This document shows, in pieces, positions 16,719-25,998 of a stretch of DNA of 64,000 nt (positions within the stretch are counted from its first letter, which is position 1; each line of letters begins with the position of its first letter). A program made the translations under genes and the position numbers. The DNA is from Variovorax paradoxus (GTDB taxonomy: Bacteria; Pseudomonadota; Gammaproteobacteria; Burkholderiales; Burkholderiaceae_C): assembly GCF_902712855.1 (NCBI RefSeq), contig NZ_LR743507.1:1226001-1290000 (forward strand), read 5' to 3'. The notes under the pieces are model-generated. The model searched no databases. It worked only from the letters and a program-made list of their open reading frames with translations, and was not told where the DNA came from.

Positions 16719-16829
16719 GCCCCCCGGCTTTTCACCGCGCTGCGCTTCGTGCAGTTCGCCACCTACCGAGGGGGAGGCGCGGCTCGCCTTGGGGCGGCCC
16801 GGCGGCGGCCGCCTTCCCGGAGTAGTGCC
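16719..16829. repeat. GC-rich repeat-like spacer between tssE and tssF
   Basis: A 111-base stretch of CCCCCCGGCTTTTCACCGCG followed by GAGGGGGAGGCGCGGC and a CGGCGGCGGCCGCC palindrome. It is built from the same kind of GC-rich blocks as the other interspersed repeats here, though no second copy is found in the window. It interrupts the otherwise overlapping tagJ-tssE-tssF-tssG string. Confidence 0.5.
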
Positions 16830-18722
16830 ATGGACCCCCGGCTGCTGAGCCTCTACGAACAGGAACTGCGCTACTTCCGCGAAAGCTCCGCCGAGTTCGC
16901 GCGCGCGTTCCCGAAGATCGCGCACCGCCTGGGCATCGAGGGCCAGGAAGTGGCCGACCCGTACGTGGAGCGGCTCATCGAGGCCACCGCCTTCCTGTCG
17001 GCGCGCGTGGGCCTGAAGCTCGACGCCGAATACCCGCGCTTCACCGGGCACCTGCTCGACATCGTCTATCCGCATTTCCTCGCACCCACCCCGGCGATGG
17101 TGGTGGTGTCGTTCGTGCCCGATCCCGAGGACGCCAACCTTGCGGCCGGGCCCACGCTGCCGCGCGGCAGCGGCCTTCGCGCGCGGCAGGCCGTTGGGCA
17201 GAACACGCACTGCGAATTCCGCACGGCCAGTGCATTGCGCGTGTGGCCCGTCGAGGTGCAGCGCGCGCAGTACTTCACCTACGCGCCCGACCTGCCGCTG
17301 AACACGCACCCGCAATCGCGCGCCATTCGCGGCGGCCTTCGCATCGCACTGCGCGCCACGGCGGGCCTGAACTTCAGCCAGATCGCGCTCGACGAACTCG
17401 TGCTGCACTTCGGCGGCGCGGAAGACGTGGCCTGGCAACTGCACGAATGCGCGCTGGGACAACCCGTGGGCGTGCTGGTGCGGCCGCTGTCGCCCGCGGG
17501 TGCGCTGCAAGGTGCGGCGCAGAGCCTGCCGGGCAGCGCCATCGGCGAGGTCGGCTTCAGGGACGACGAGGCGCTGCTGCCCGCCACGGCCACCGGCTTC
17601 TCGGGCTTCCGCCTGCTGCAGGAGTACTTCGCGTTTCCGCAGCGCTTCCAGTTCGTGCGCATCGGCGGCCTCAAGGCGCTGCTCGCGGCGATGCCGGTGA
17701 GCGACGTCGAGATCGTGCTGCTGTTCTCGCGCGGCGACGCGGCGCTCGAGAAGCTCGTGAGCGCCGACAACGTGCAGCTGCACTGCGTGCCTGCCGTCAA
17801 CCTCTTCACCAAGCGGCTCGACCGCGTGCCCCTGACCGAGGGCGTGAGCCAGTTCCACCTGGTGCCCGACCGCACGCGGCCGCAGGACTTCGAGGTGCAC
17901 ACCGTCACCGAAGTCATCGGCCATGGCGTTCCGGGCCCCGACGCGGCGGCGGCCGAGCAGCCGTTCCGGCCGTTCTACTCGGCCTTCCACGGCAGCCGCA
18001 CGAGCCACCCGGCCTACTTCACGACCACGCGCGAGCCGCGCATGCTCTCGGTGCGGCAGCGCACCGAAGGCCACCGCAGCAGCCACATCGGCTCCGAGGT
18101 CTACATGCAGATCGTCGATCCGCAGCAGGCGCCGTATGCGGCCACGCTGCGGCAGCTGGCGGTGACGGCGCTGTGCACCAACCGCGACCTGCCGCTGCTG
18201 ATGCCGCTCGGCCGCGAGAACGATTTCGACTGCGTCGATTCCTTCCCCGTGCAGCGCGTGCGCATGGTGCGCGGGCCCTCGCGCCCGGTGTCGCCGGTGG
18301 TGAGCCAGGGGCTCGGCTGGCGCGTGGTCGACCACCTCGCGCTCAATTACCTGTCGTTGTCCGACAGCACGCCGGAGCAGGGGGCCGCCGCGCTGCGCGA
18401 AACCCTGATGCTCTATGCAGTGCATGCCGACGAGATGCGCCAGGGCCAGGTGCGCGGCCTGCTGTCGGTCAGAAGCAAGCCCGTCGCGCGGCGACTTCCG
18501 ATGAAGGGCCCGATCGCCTTCGGCCGCGGACTCGAGGTGACGCTGGAAGTCGACAAGGACGCCTTCCACGGCCACAGCGCGTTCCTGTTCGGCGCGGTGC
18601 TCGCGCGCTTTCTGTCGCGGCATGTCGAGGTGAACCATTTCGTGGAGACCGTGCTGCGCGTCGCGGGCCGGGGCGAGACCATGCGCTGGAGGCCGCTGTG
18701 CGGGACGCGGCAGATCCTGTGA
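16830..18722 (+). CDS. tssF: TssF, T6SS baseplate subunit
   Basis: A 630-residue protein of normal TssF length with the diagnostic start MDPRLLSLYEQELRYFRESSAEFARAFPKIA (family pattern YxxELxYLRExxxEFAxxxPKIA) and the LDIVYPHFLAPTPAM block. TssF forms the wedge with TssE, TssG and TssK at the T6SS baseplate. The start is fixed by this conserved N-terminus. The 3' end overlaps tssG by 25 bases. No truncation or unusual residue is apparent. Confidence 0.96.
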   Translation: MDPRLLSLYEQELRYFRESSAEFARAFPKIAHRLGIEGQEVADPYVERLIEATAFLSARVGLKLDAEYPRFTGHLLDIVYPHFLAPTPAMVVVSFVPDPEDANLAAGPTLPRGSGLRARQAVGQNTHCEFRTASALRVWPVEVQRAQYFTYAPDLPLNTHPQSRAIRGGLRIALRATAGLNFSQIALDELVLHFGGAEDVAWQLHECALGQPVGVLVRPLSPAGALQGAAQSLPGSAIGEVGFRDDEALLPATATGFSGFRLLQEYFAFPQRFQFVRIGGLKALLAAMPVSDVEIVLLFSRGDAALEKLVSADNVQLHCVPAVNLFTKRLDRVPLTEGVSQFHLVPDRTRPQDFEVHTVTEVIGHGVPGPDAAAAEQPFRPFYSAFHGSRTSHPAYFTTTREPRMLSVRQRTEGHRSSHIGSEVYMQIVDPQQAPYAATLRQLAVTALCTNRDLPLLMPLGRENDFDCVDSFPVQRVRMVRGPSRPVSPVVSQGLGWRVVDHLALNYLSLSDSTPEQGAAALRETLMLYAVHADEMRQGQVRGLLSVRSKPVARRLPMKGPIAFGRGLEVTLEVDKDAFHGHSAFLFGAVLARFLSRHVEVNHFVETVLRVAGRGETMRWRPLCGTRQIL

Positions 18723-19801
18723 ACGGCGCCCGGCCGCCCGAAGGCGCCCGCGAAGCGGCGCGCCCCGGCGAAGCGGTGCAGGCCCGCGTCGATGCCGCGC
18801 TGCGCGCATGGACGGCCGAGCCGTGGGCGTTCGACTACTTCGCGGTGATGCGCCGGCTCGAGTCGGTCGCCGCGACCACGCCGCGCTGGGGCCGTGCCCT
18901 GCTGCCGGGCGCCGAGCCGGTGCGCGTGGGGCAGGAGCCTTCTCTGTCGTTCGCGCCTGCGAGCTTCAGCCGCTTCGAGCCCGCCACCGCGCATTCGCCG
19001 CCGCGCCTGCGCCAGCAATTCTTCGGCTACATCGGGCCCAACGGCCCGCTGCCGGTGCACCTGAGCGACTTCATCCGCGAGCGCAGCCTGAACCATGGCG
19101 ATCCGACCTGGCTGGCCTTTCTCGACAGCTTCTCGCACCGCTTCTCGCTGCACTTCTACCGCGCGTGGGCGCAGTCGCGCCCGGCCGTGGCGCTCGATCG
19201 TCCGGGCGAGGACCGTTTCCGCCTGCAGGTGGGCGCGCTGGTGGGCATCGGCACGCCGGGGCGCACGGGGCGCGACGAGATCCACGACGACGCGCGCCTG
19301 CACTTCTCGGGTTGGCTCGCGCGCCGTGTGCACAACGTGGAGAGCGTGGAGTCGGTGCTGTGCAGCTACTTCGGCGTGCCGGTGACGCTCGAGCGCTGGG
19401 TCGGCCACTGGATGCGCCTGCCCGCCGGCGAGCTCACGCGCCTGGGGCGCGGCGAGAGCTCGCGGTCGATGGGCATGGGCGCGATGCTCGGCACCTGCGC
19501 CTGGGACCGCCAGCACCGCGTGCGGCTGCACCTGGGGCCGCTCTCGTTCGAGCAGTACCGCATGTTCCTGCCGACCGGAAATGCACGCCCCGTGCTGCAG
19601 CGCTGGATGCAACAGCTGCTCGGCGACGAGCTCGAGTGGGACGCCGAACTGGTGCTCGAGAAGAAGCAGGTGCCCGCCACGCGCCTGGGCGCCGCGAAGG
19701 GCAACGGCCCGCGCCTGGGCTGGGTGTCGTGGCTCGGCGAGCGCGCGCGGTCCGCCGATGCGGCCGACGTGCGCATCGCGAGCCACGGCGCCTTTCAATA
19801 A
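18698..19801 (+). CDS. tssG: TssG, T6SS baseplate subunit
   Basis: A 367-residue TssG with the usual patterns FDYFAVMRRLE and LSFAPASFSRFE near the start, then FFGYIGPNGPLPVHLSDFIRER and FLDSFSHRFSLHFYRAW. It partners TssF and TssE in the baseplate wedge. Two GTG starts are possible. GTG 18698 is preferred because GGAGG stands five bases before it, although it overlaps tssF by 25 bases. GTG 18719 would give a four-base overlap but lacks such a site. clpV follows after 39 bases. Confidence 0.94.
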   Translation: MRDAADPVNGARPPEGAREAARPGEAVQARVDAALRAWTAEPWAFDYFAVMRRLESVAATTPRWGRALLPGAEPVRVGQEPSLSFAPASFSRFEPATAHSPPRLRQQFFGYIGPNGPLPVHLSDFIRERSLNHGDPTWLAFLDSFSHRFSLHFYRAWAQSRPAVALDRPGEDRFRLQVGALVGIGTPGRTGRDEIHDDARLHFSGWLARRVHNVESVESVLCSYFGVPVTLERWVGHWMRLPAGELTRLGRGESSRSMGMGAMLGTCAWDRQHRVRLHLGPLSFEQYRMFLPTGNARPVLQRWMQQLLGDELEWDAELVLEKKQVPATRLGAAKGNGPRLGWVSWLGERARSADAADVRIASHGAFQ

Positions 19802-19840
19802 ACCCGACGTCATTCGTTCAGAAAAGATACGGAGTCCTCC

Positions 19841-22570
19841 ATGAGTGAAATCAGCCGCACCGCCCTTTTCGGCAAGCTCAACGCGCTGGCCTACAAGGCC
19901 ATCGAAGGCGCCACGGTGTTCTGCAAGATGCGGGGCAATCCGTACGTCGAGCTGGAGCACTGGTTCGCGCAGTTGCTGCAGGCGCAGGACTCAGACCTGC
20001 ACCGCGTGATGCAGCACTACGGCCTCGACGTGTCGGTGATTGCCAAGGACATGACGGCCGCGCTCGATCGCCTGCCGCGCGGCGCCACCGCCATCAGCGA
20101 TTTCTCTCCGCACATCGAGAACGCCATCGAGCGCGCCTGGACCTACGCCACGCTGCAGTTCGGCGAGGCGCAGGTGCGCACCGGCTACCTGCTGGTGGGC
20201 ATGCTGAAGACGCAGAGCCTGCGCAACCCGCTGTTCGGCCTGTCGAAGCAGTTCGAGAAGGTGAAGGTCGAGGACCTCGCCGACAACTTCGCGAAGATCT
20301 GCGATGCCTCGCCCGAGGCGCAGATGCGTGCACAGGACGGCACCGGCATGGGCAGCGGCGCGCCCGGCGAGGAGTCCGGCGCCATGGCGCCGGCCGCCAT
20401 GGGCAAGGGCGACGCGCTGAAGAAGTTCGCGGTCGACCTCACCGAGAAGGCGAAGAAGGGCGAGATGGACCCGGTGACGGGCCGCGACGAGGAGATCCGC
20501 CAGATCGTCGACATCCTCATGCGCCGCCGCCAGAACAACCCGCTGCTCACCGGCGAGGCCGGCGTGGGCAAGACGGCGGTGGTCGAAGGTTTCGCGCAGC
20601 GCCTGGCACGCGGCGACGTGCCGCCGCAGCTGAAGGACGTGAAGCTGCTCACGCTCGACATCGGCCTGCTGCAGGCCGGCGCGAGCATGAAGGGCGAGTT
20701 CGAGCAGCGGCTGCGCCAGGTGATCGACGAGGTGCAGAGTTCGCCCACGCCCATCATTCTTTTCATCGACGAGATCCACACGCTGGTGGGCGCGGGCGGC
20801 GCGGCCGGCACCGGCGACGCGGCCAACCTGCTGAAGCCTGCGCTGGCGCGCGGCAACCTGCGCACCATCGGCGCCACCACGTGGGCCGAGTACAAGAAGT
20901 ACATCGAGAAGGACCCGGCGCTCACCCGCCGCTTCCAGGTGGTGCAGGTGCCGGAGCCCGACGAGATCAAGGCGATCCTGATGCTGCGCGGGGTGGCCAG
21001 CGTGCTCGAGAAGCACCACCGCGTGCAACTGCTGGACGAGGCCATCGAAGCGGCGGTGAAGCTGAGCCACCGCTACATTCCCGCGCGCCAGCTGCCCGAC
21101 AAGGCGGTGAGCCTGCTCGACACCGCGTGCGCGCGCGTGGCCGTGTCGCAGCACGCCACGCCGCCCGAGGTGGAAGACTGCATGCGCCGCATCGAAGGCC
21201 TCACGGTCGAGCAGGAGATCATCGGGCGCGAAGAGGCCATCGGCATCGACGTGACGAAGCGCGCGGCGCAGGTGGCATCGCTGCTGGCCGAGTCGAATGT
21301 GCAGCTCGAGACGCTGAATGCGCGGTGGAAGGAAGAGAAGGGGCTGGTCGACCGGCTGCTGGAGCTGCGCAGCAAATTGCGCGCGGGGAACAAGCCGGTG
21401 GATTCACAAAAGGCCGAAGGCGATGCCAAGGCCGACGTGCCCCCACCCCAACCCTCCCCCAGCGGGGGAGGGAGCGAAGACCGCGCCGCGCTGCTGGCGG
21501 AGCTGCACGAGCTGCAGGCGAAGATCCACGCCGTGCAGGGCGAGTCGCCGCTCATCCTGCCTTCGGTCGATGAACAGGCCGTGGCCTCGGTGGTCGCCGA
21601 CTGGACCGGCATTCCCGTCGGCCGCATGGTCAAGAACGAAGTGGAAGCGGTGCTCAAGCTCGCCGACACGCTCAACCAGCGCGTCATCGGCCAGAAGCAC
21701 GGCCTGGAGATGATCGCGCGGCGCATCCAGACCTCGCGTGCGCGGCTGGACAACCCGCAGAAGCCCATCGGCGTGTTCATGCTCTGCGGCACCTCCGGCG
21801 TGGGCAAGACCGAGACCGCGCTGGCGCTGGCCGAGGCGCTGTACGGCGGCGAGCAGAACATCATCACCATCAACATGAGCGAGTTCCAGGAGGCGCACAC
21901 CGTCTCCACGCTCAAGGGCGCCCCCCCGGGCTACGTGGGCTACGGCGAGGGCGGCATCCTGACCGAGGCGGTGCGCCGCCGGCCCTACAGCGTGGTGCTG
22001 CTCGACGAAGTGGAGAAGGCCCACCCCGACGTGCACGAGATCTTCTTCCAGGTCTTCGACAAGGGCTGGATGGAGGACGGCGAGGGCCGCATGATCGACT
22101 TCAAGAACACGATCATCCTGCTGACCACCAACGCCGGCAGCGAGCTGGTGATGAGCATGTGCCGCGACCCGGAGCTGCTGCCCGACCCCAACGCGCTGGC
22201 CGATGCGCTGAAGGCGCCGCTGATGAAGGTGTTCCCGCCTGCGCTGCTGGGCCGCATCGTGACCATTCCCTACTACCCGCTGTCGCCGGACATGATGAAG
22301 AAGATCGTGCGGCTGCAGCTGGGCCGCATCAAGAAGCGCGTGGAGACCAACCACGGCGTGCCCTTCGAGTACAGCGACGCTGTGGTGGACCAAGTCGTCG
22401 CGCGCTGCCAGGACCCGGAGTCGGGCGGGCGCGTGATCGACGCGATCCTGACCAACACCGTGCTGCCGACGATCTCCGTGGAGTACCTGCAGCGGCTGGC
22501 ATCGGGCGGCGAGATCCGCCGCGTCGCGCTGGACGTGAAGGACGCCGACTTCACCTACGCGTTCGACTGA
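19841..22570 (+). CDS. clpV: ClpV (TssH), AAA+ ATPase that disassembles the contracted sheath
   Basis: A 909-residue double-ring AAA+ ATPase. Walker A motifs are GEAGVGKT at 238-245 and GTSGVGKT at 650-657; Walker B motifs are LFIDEIHTL and VLLDEVEKAHP. The N-terminal domain (MSEISRTALFGKLNALAYKA) is the ClpV type that binds TssC or TagJ, and the protein extracts TssC to recycle the sheath. An unusual proline/glycine stretch (about residues 533-548, PPPQPSPSGGG) lies between the middle coiled coil and the second ATPase ring. It corresponds to an in-frame GC-rich palindrome that looks like an inserted repeat fragment. A GGAGT site precedes the ATG. Confidence 0.96.
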   Translation: MSEISRTALFGKLNALAYKAIEGATVFCKMRGNPYVELEHWFAQLLQAQDSDLHRVMQHYGLDVSVIAKDMTAALDRLPRGATAISDFSPHIENAIERAWTYATLQFGEAQVRTGYLLVGMLKTQSLRNPLFGLSKQFEKVKVEDLADNFAKICDASPEAQMRAQDGTGMGSGAPGEESGAMAPAAMGKGDALKKFAVDLTEKAKKGEMDPVTGRDEEIRQIVDILMRRRQNNPLLTGEAGVGKTAVVEGFAQRLARGDVPPQLKDVKLLTLDIGLLQAGASMKGEFEQRLRQVIDEVQSSPTPIILFIDEIHTLVGAGGAAGTGDAANLLKPALARGNLRTIGATTWAEYKKYIEKDPALTRRFQVVQVPEPDEIKAILMLRGVASVLEKHHRVQLLDEAIEAAVKLSHRYIPARQLPDKAVSLLDTACARVAVSQHATPPEVEDCMRRIEGLTVEQEIIGREEAIGIDVTKRAAQVASLLAESNVQLETLNARWKEEKGLVDRLLELRSKLRAGNKPVDSQKAEGDAKADVPPPQPSPSGGGSEDRAALLAELHELQAKIHAVQGESPLILPSVDEQAVASVVADWTGIPVGRMVKNEVEAVLKLADTLNQRVIGQKHGLEMIARRIQTSRARLDNPQKPIGVFMLCGTSGVGKTETALALAEALYGGEQNIITINMSEFQEAHTVSTLKGAPPGYVGYGEGGILTEAVRRRPYSVVLLDEVEKAHPDVHEIFFQVFDKGWMEDGEGRMIDFKNTIILLTTNAGSELVMSMCRDPELLPDPNALADALKAPLMKVFPPALLGRIVTIPYYPLSPDMMKKIVRLQLGRIKKRVETNHGVPFEYSDAVVDQVVARCQDPESGGRVIDAILTNTVLPTISVEYLQRLASGGEIRRVALDVKDADFTYAFD

Positions 22571-22677
22571 CATGACGCACACCCCCAGGCTGCGCGCATT
22601 TCGTGTCGCTGCTCCTTCCCCCTTGCAGGGGGCAACACCTGCGGCCCGGCAAAGCCGGTTCCGCGGTGTTTCACGAA
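22571..22677. repeat. Single inverted copy of the 99-bp repeat after clpV
   Basis: Starts directly after the clpV stop codon. Its reverse complement reads ACACCGCGGAACCGGCTTTG, then CCCCCTGCAAGGGGG, GCGACACGAAATGCGCG and GCCTGGGGGTGTGCG, matching the units at 10051-10286 and 58489-58587. The inner palindrome could act as a transcription terminator between clpV and vgrG1. Confidence 0.9.
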
Positions 22678-22743
22678 CGGGTCGTGGCGATTGACGCTGC
22701 ACTGACGCCTCACTGACGCCGCATCCACGCAAGAGACCAAGAA

Positions 22744-25700
22744 ATGGCCGACAACGAGTTCCGCATCGAGAGCGATTCACCTGCCAAGGACGACCTGATG
22801 TTCTGGCGCATCGTGGGGCACGAGGCGCTGGCGCGTGCATCGGCCTACGAGCTGACGGTGCTGTCGAAGAACAGGGCGCTCGATGCGAAGGACATCCTCG
22901 GGCATGCGTTCGATGTGGTCATCGGCTTCGAGGACGCCGACGGCGGCAAGCACGAACGCCATTGCCAGGGCCACGCGGTGCGCTTCGTGCGCGCGGGCCA
23001 CATGGGGCGGCACTACGAGTACCGGATCACGCTGCGCTCGTGGTTCTGGCTGCTCACCAAGCGCGCCAACTCGCGCATCCTGCAGGAGAAGAAGGTGCTC
23101 GAGGTGCTCGACGCGGTGTTCGAGGACAGCCCCATCAAGCGCTTCAAGAAGACCAGGGCCGACAACGTGATCGGCACCCACGATCCGCGCCGCTACTGCG
23201 TGCAGCACCAGGAAAGCGACTACGGCTTCCTGTCGCGCCTGCTGGAGGACGAGGGCATCTACTACTGGTTCGATGCGCACGACGCGCCCGGCACCATGCA
23301 CCTGTCGGACGCCAGCGACATCGCGCACGAGAAGCTGCCCGCCGCCGACACGCTGCGCCACATGGCCACCAATGCGTCGGAGCCGCGCTTCAACGAGGTC
23401 TCGCGCTGGGTGAGCGCGCGCCAGTTCGACACCGGCAAGCATGCGTCGCGCGACAGCGACTTCAAGGCCATCAAGAAGAAGCTGGGGGCCGACATCGACG
23501 CGTCGGACAACCACGAGCTGGCCGGCCTCGAGATGTTCGAGTTTCCGGGCGGCTATTTCACCGGCGACGGGAGCGAGACGCGGGCCAAGCTGCGCGGCGA
23601 CGAACTCAACGCCCGCCGCGACCGCCACTGGGCCGTGACGCCGTGGCCCGACGTGACTGCGGGGCGCAGCTTCAGGTTCGAGGGCGACCCCGACGGCACG
23701 CGCAACGGCGACTACGTGATCGCGGCCTGCACCTTCGTCGCCAGCCACCGCGGCTACGAAGGCGTGAGCGCCGGCGCGGCCGCGCAGCCGCTGCAGCAGG
23801 CGCTGGCCGAGGTGCTGCGCGACGACGCGGTGAACGCCGGCACGCTGCCGGTGCTCGAGGAACTCATCGCCGCCACGCCCGCGCTGGCCGCACCGCAGCC
23901 CGGCAGCACCGTCTTTCTGCTCACGGTGATGCCGGCGGAGCGGCTGTTCCGCGCGCCGCGCCTCACGCCGCGCGTCACCATGCCGGGGCCGCAGACCGCC
24001 ATCGTGGTCGGTCCGAAGGGCGACGAGCTGCACGTGGACGACCACGGCCGCGTGAAGGTGCACTTCCACTGGGACCGCTACGACGAGAGCAACGAGAAGT
24101 CGACCTGCTGGGTGCGCGTGTCGCAGCCGTGGGGCGGCAAGGGCTGGGGCGGCTACTTCATTCCGCGCATCGGCCAGGAGGTGATCGTCGATTTTCTCAA
24201 CGGCGACCCCGACCGGCCGGTCATCGTGGGCCGCGTGTACAACGACGACCAGCCCATTCCGTACAAGTCGCCCACGCAGAGCGGCTTCAAGACCCGCTCC
24301 ACGCCCGGCGGCGGTCCTGCGAACTACAACGAGATCATGTTCGAGGACAAGAAGGGCGAGGAGAACATCAACATCCACGCCGAGCTCGACATGAGCCGCA
24401 GCGTGGAGCGCGACGACGGCACCACGGTGGACCGCGACCAGTCCGTGACGGTCAAGCGCGACCAGACCAACCACGTGGACCGCGACCGCAAGAGCACGGT
24501 GACGCGCAACGACACCAACATGGTGGTGGTCGACCAGAAGAACACCGTCAAGGGCAAGCAGAACAACCAGGTGGTGGGCAACCGCGACAGCTTCGTCGAC
24601 AGCAACGATTCGCTCAAGGTGAAGGGCACCAGCACGCACGAGGTGGTGGGCGCGCGCAGCGACATCTCGCGCGCCGGCGAAACCCGCAGCGTGACCGGCA
24701 ACCAGACCATCACGGTGAGCGGCAACCTGACCTACAAGGCCGCGAAGATGAGCTTCGAGGCCGCGCACATCGACTGGCTGGTGACCGGTGCGAGTTCCAA
24801 GTACATCACCGTGCCGACCGGCCCGCTGCACCTGATGGCCAACAAGATCAAGATGATGAGCAACACCGGCATCGAGATGATGGCGGTGGGCAACATCGAC
24901 GCGACCTCGATCGGCTCGAACACCACGGTGCTGGGCCCCAACTCGAGCGGCTACATCGGCATCAACAGCGAGGCCAACCTGGGCATCGCGCGCAGCACCT
25001 TCATGGGGTTGAGCATCGACACCGCGCTGGCGCTGAGCATGCAGAACTTCGTGGGCGTCAACATCCAGAACACGGCCGGCCTGGTGCTCGACACGGTGGC
25101 GGCCATCCAGATCGAGCAGCACACCAGCAACGTGCGCCAGTCGTCGCTGGAGTGCTTCTCGCCCGGCGCGGGCAGCGCCTTCGTCGACATCAAGGCCACG
25201 ATCGAGCAGTACGCCACGGCCGAGGAACAACTCAAGACGGCGGCCAAGGAAGCCGCGGCGGCCGGCCTGCCCGGCCTCGCCGGCCGCCTGGCCAGCCTGG
25301 CCGCCATCACAGGCATGCGCAAGAACCAGGGGATCATGGGCGCGGTGCCGGTGGTCGGCACCGGGCTGGAGGTGTTCCTGGAGGTGTTCAGCGGCGGCGA
25401 CGCGACGGGCGCCGACGCGCTGTCGAAGGATGCATCGCGCAACGCCGACGGCACGCCGGCCGCGCCGCCGCCGGAAGAGGGCGAGATCGAGCCGACGCAG
25501 GCATGGCAGCCGCCGGCCGATGGAGGCAGCGGCGGTGCGGACGGCGGCGGTGCCGGTGCTTTGGGCGGCTCGGGCGATGCGTCGGGCGGGGCCGGCGGCG
25601 CGGGCGGCGCGGGCGGTGCGGGCGGCGCAGGTGACGGTTCGAGCGGCGCGGAAGGCGGCAGCGGAAGCAGCGGCGGCGGCGCGGGAGGTGCGGGGGTGGC

Positions 25701-25973
25701 TCGGGCGGCGGCGGCGGTGCCGGCGGCAGTTCGGGCGGCGGTGCCGGAGGCGCCGGTGGGGCGTCGGGCGCAGGCCCCGACGGCGGCGCGAGTTCCGCAG
25801 CCGGCGGCGGCGCGGGTGGCGCCGGTGGCTCCGAGCAGTCGCAATGGGGCGTTAGCGGTGGTGGCGGCGCAGGCGGTGTTTCTGGCGGCAGCTCCGGCGG
25901 TGGCTCGGGCGGCGGTGGTGGTGGTGCGGGTGGTGCGGGCGGTGCCGGTGGCGGCTCCGGCAGCAGCCTTTGA
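22744..25973 (+). CDS. vgrG: VgrG1 (TssI) spike protein with glycine-rich tail, apparent one-base frameshift
   Basis: Puncturing spike trimer subunit with the gp27-like base (FRIESDSPAKDDLMFWRIVGHEAL), gp5-like OB fold (VHFHWDRYD ... WVRVSQPWGGKGWGGYFIPRIGQEVIVDF) and a needle of short beta repeats. A C-terminal extension follows: a hydrophobic segment (GLPGLAGRLASLAAITG) and a long Gly/Ala/Ser-rich tail. The frame set by the ATG at 22744 leaves the glycine-rich pattern at about 25691-25700, where a GCGGGGGTGG run occurs. One extra G, or a -1 slip, restores a glycine-rich tail ending SGSSL at the TGA 25971-25973. As written, translation instead continues in frame into the next gene, up to 28590. 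The coordinates given assume the corrected frame. Confidence 0.85.
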
Positions 25974-25998
25974 CGGTCGCGGCATTCGCAGTCACGCC

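Noticed and set aside
16713..18809. 698-codon minus-strand frame opposite tssF
   Set aside because: Arg/His/Ala-rich shadow of tssF with no domain similarity.
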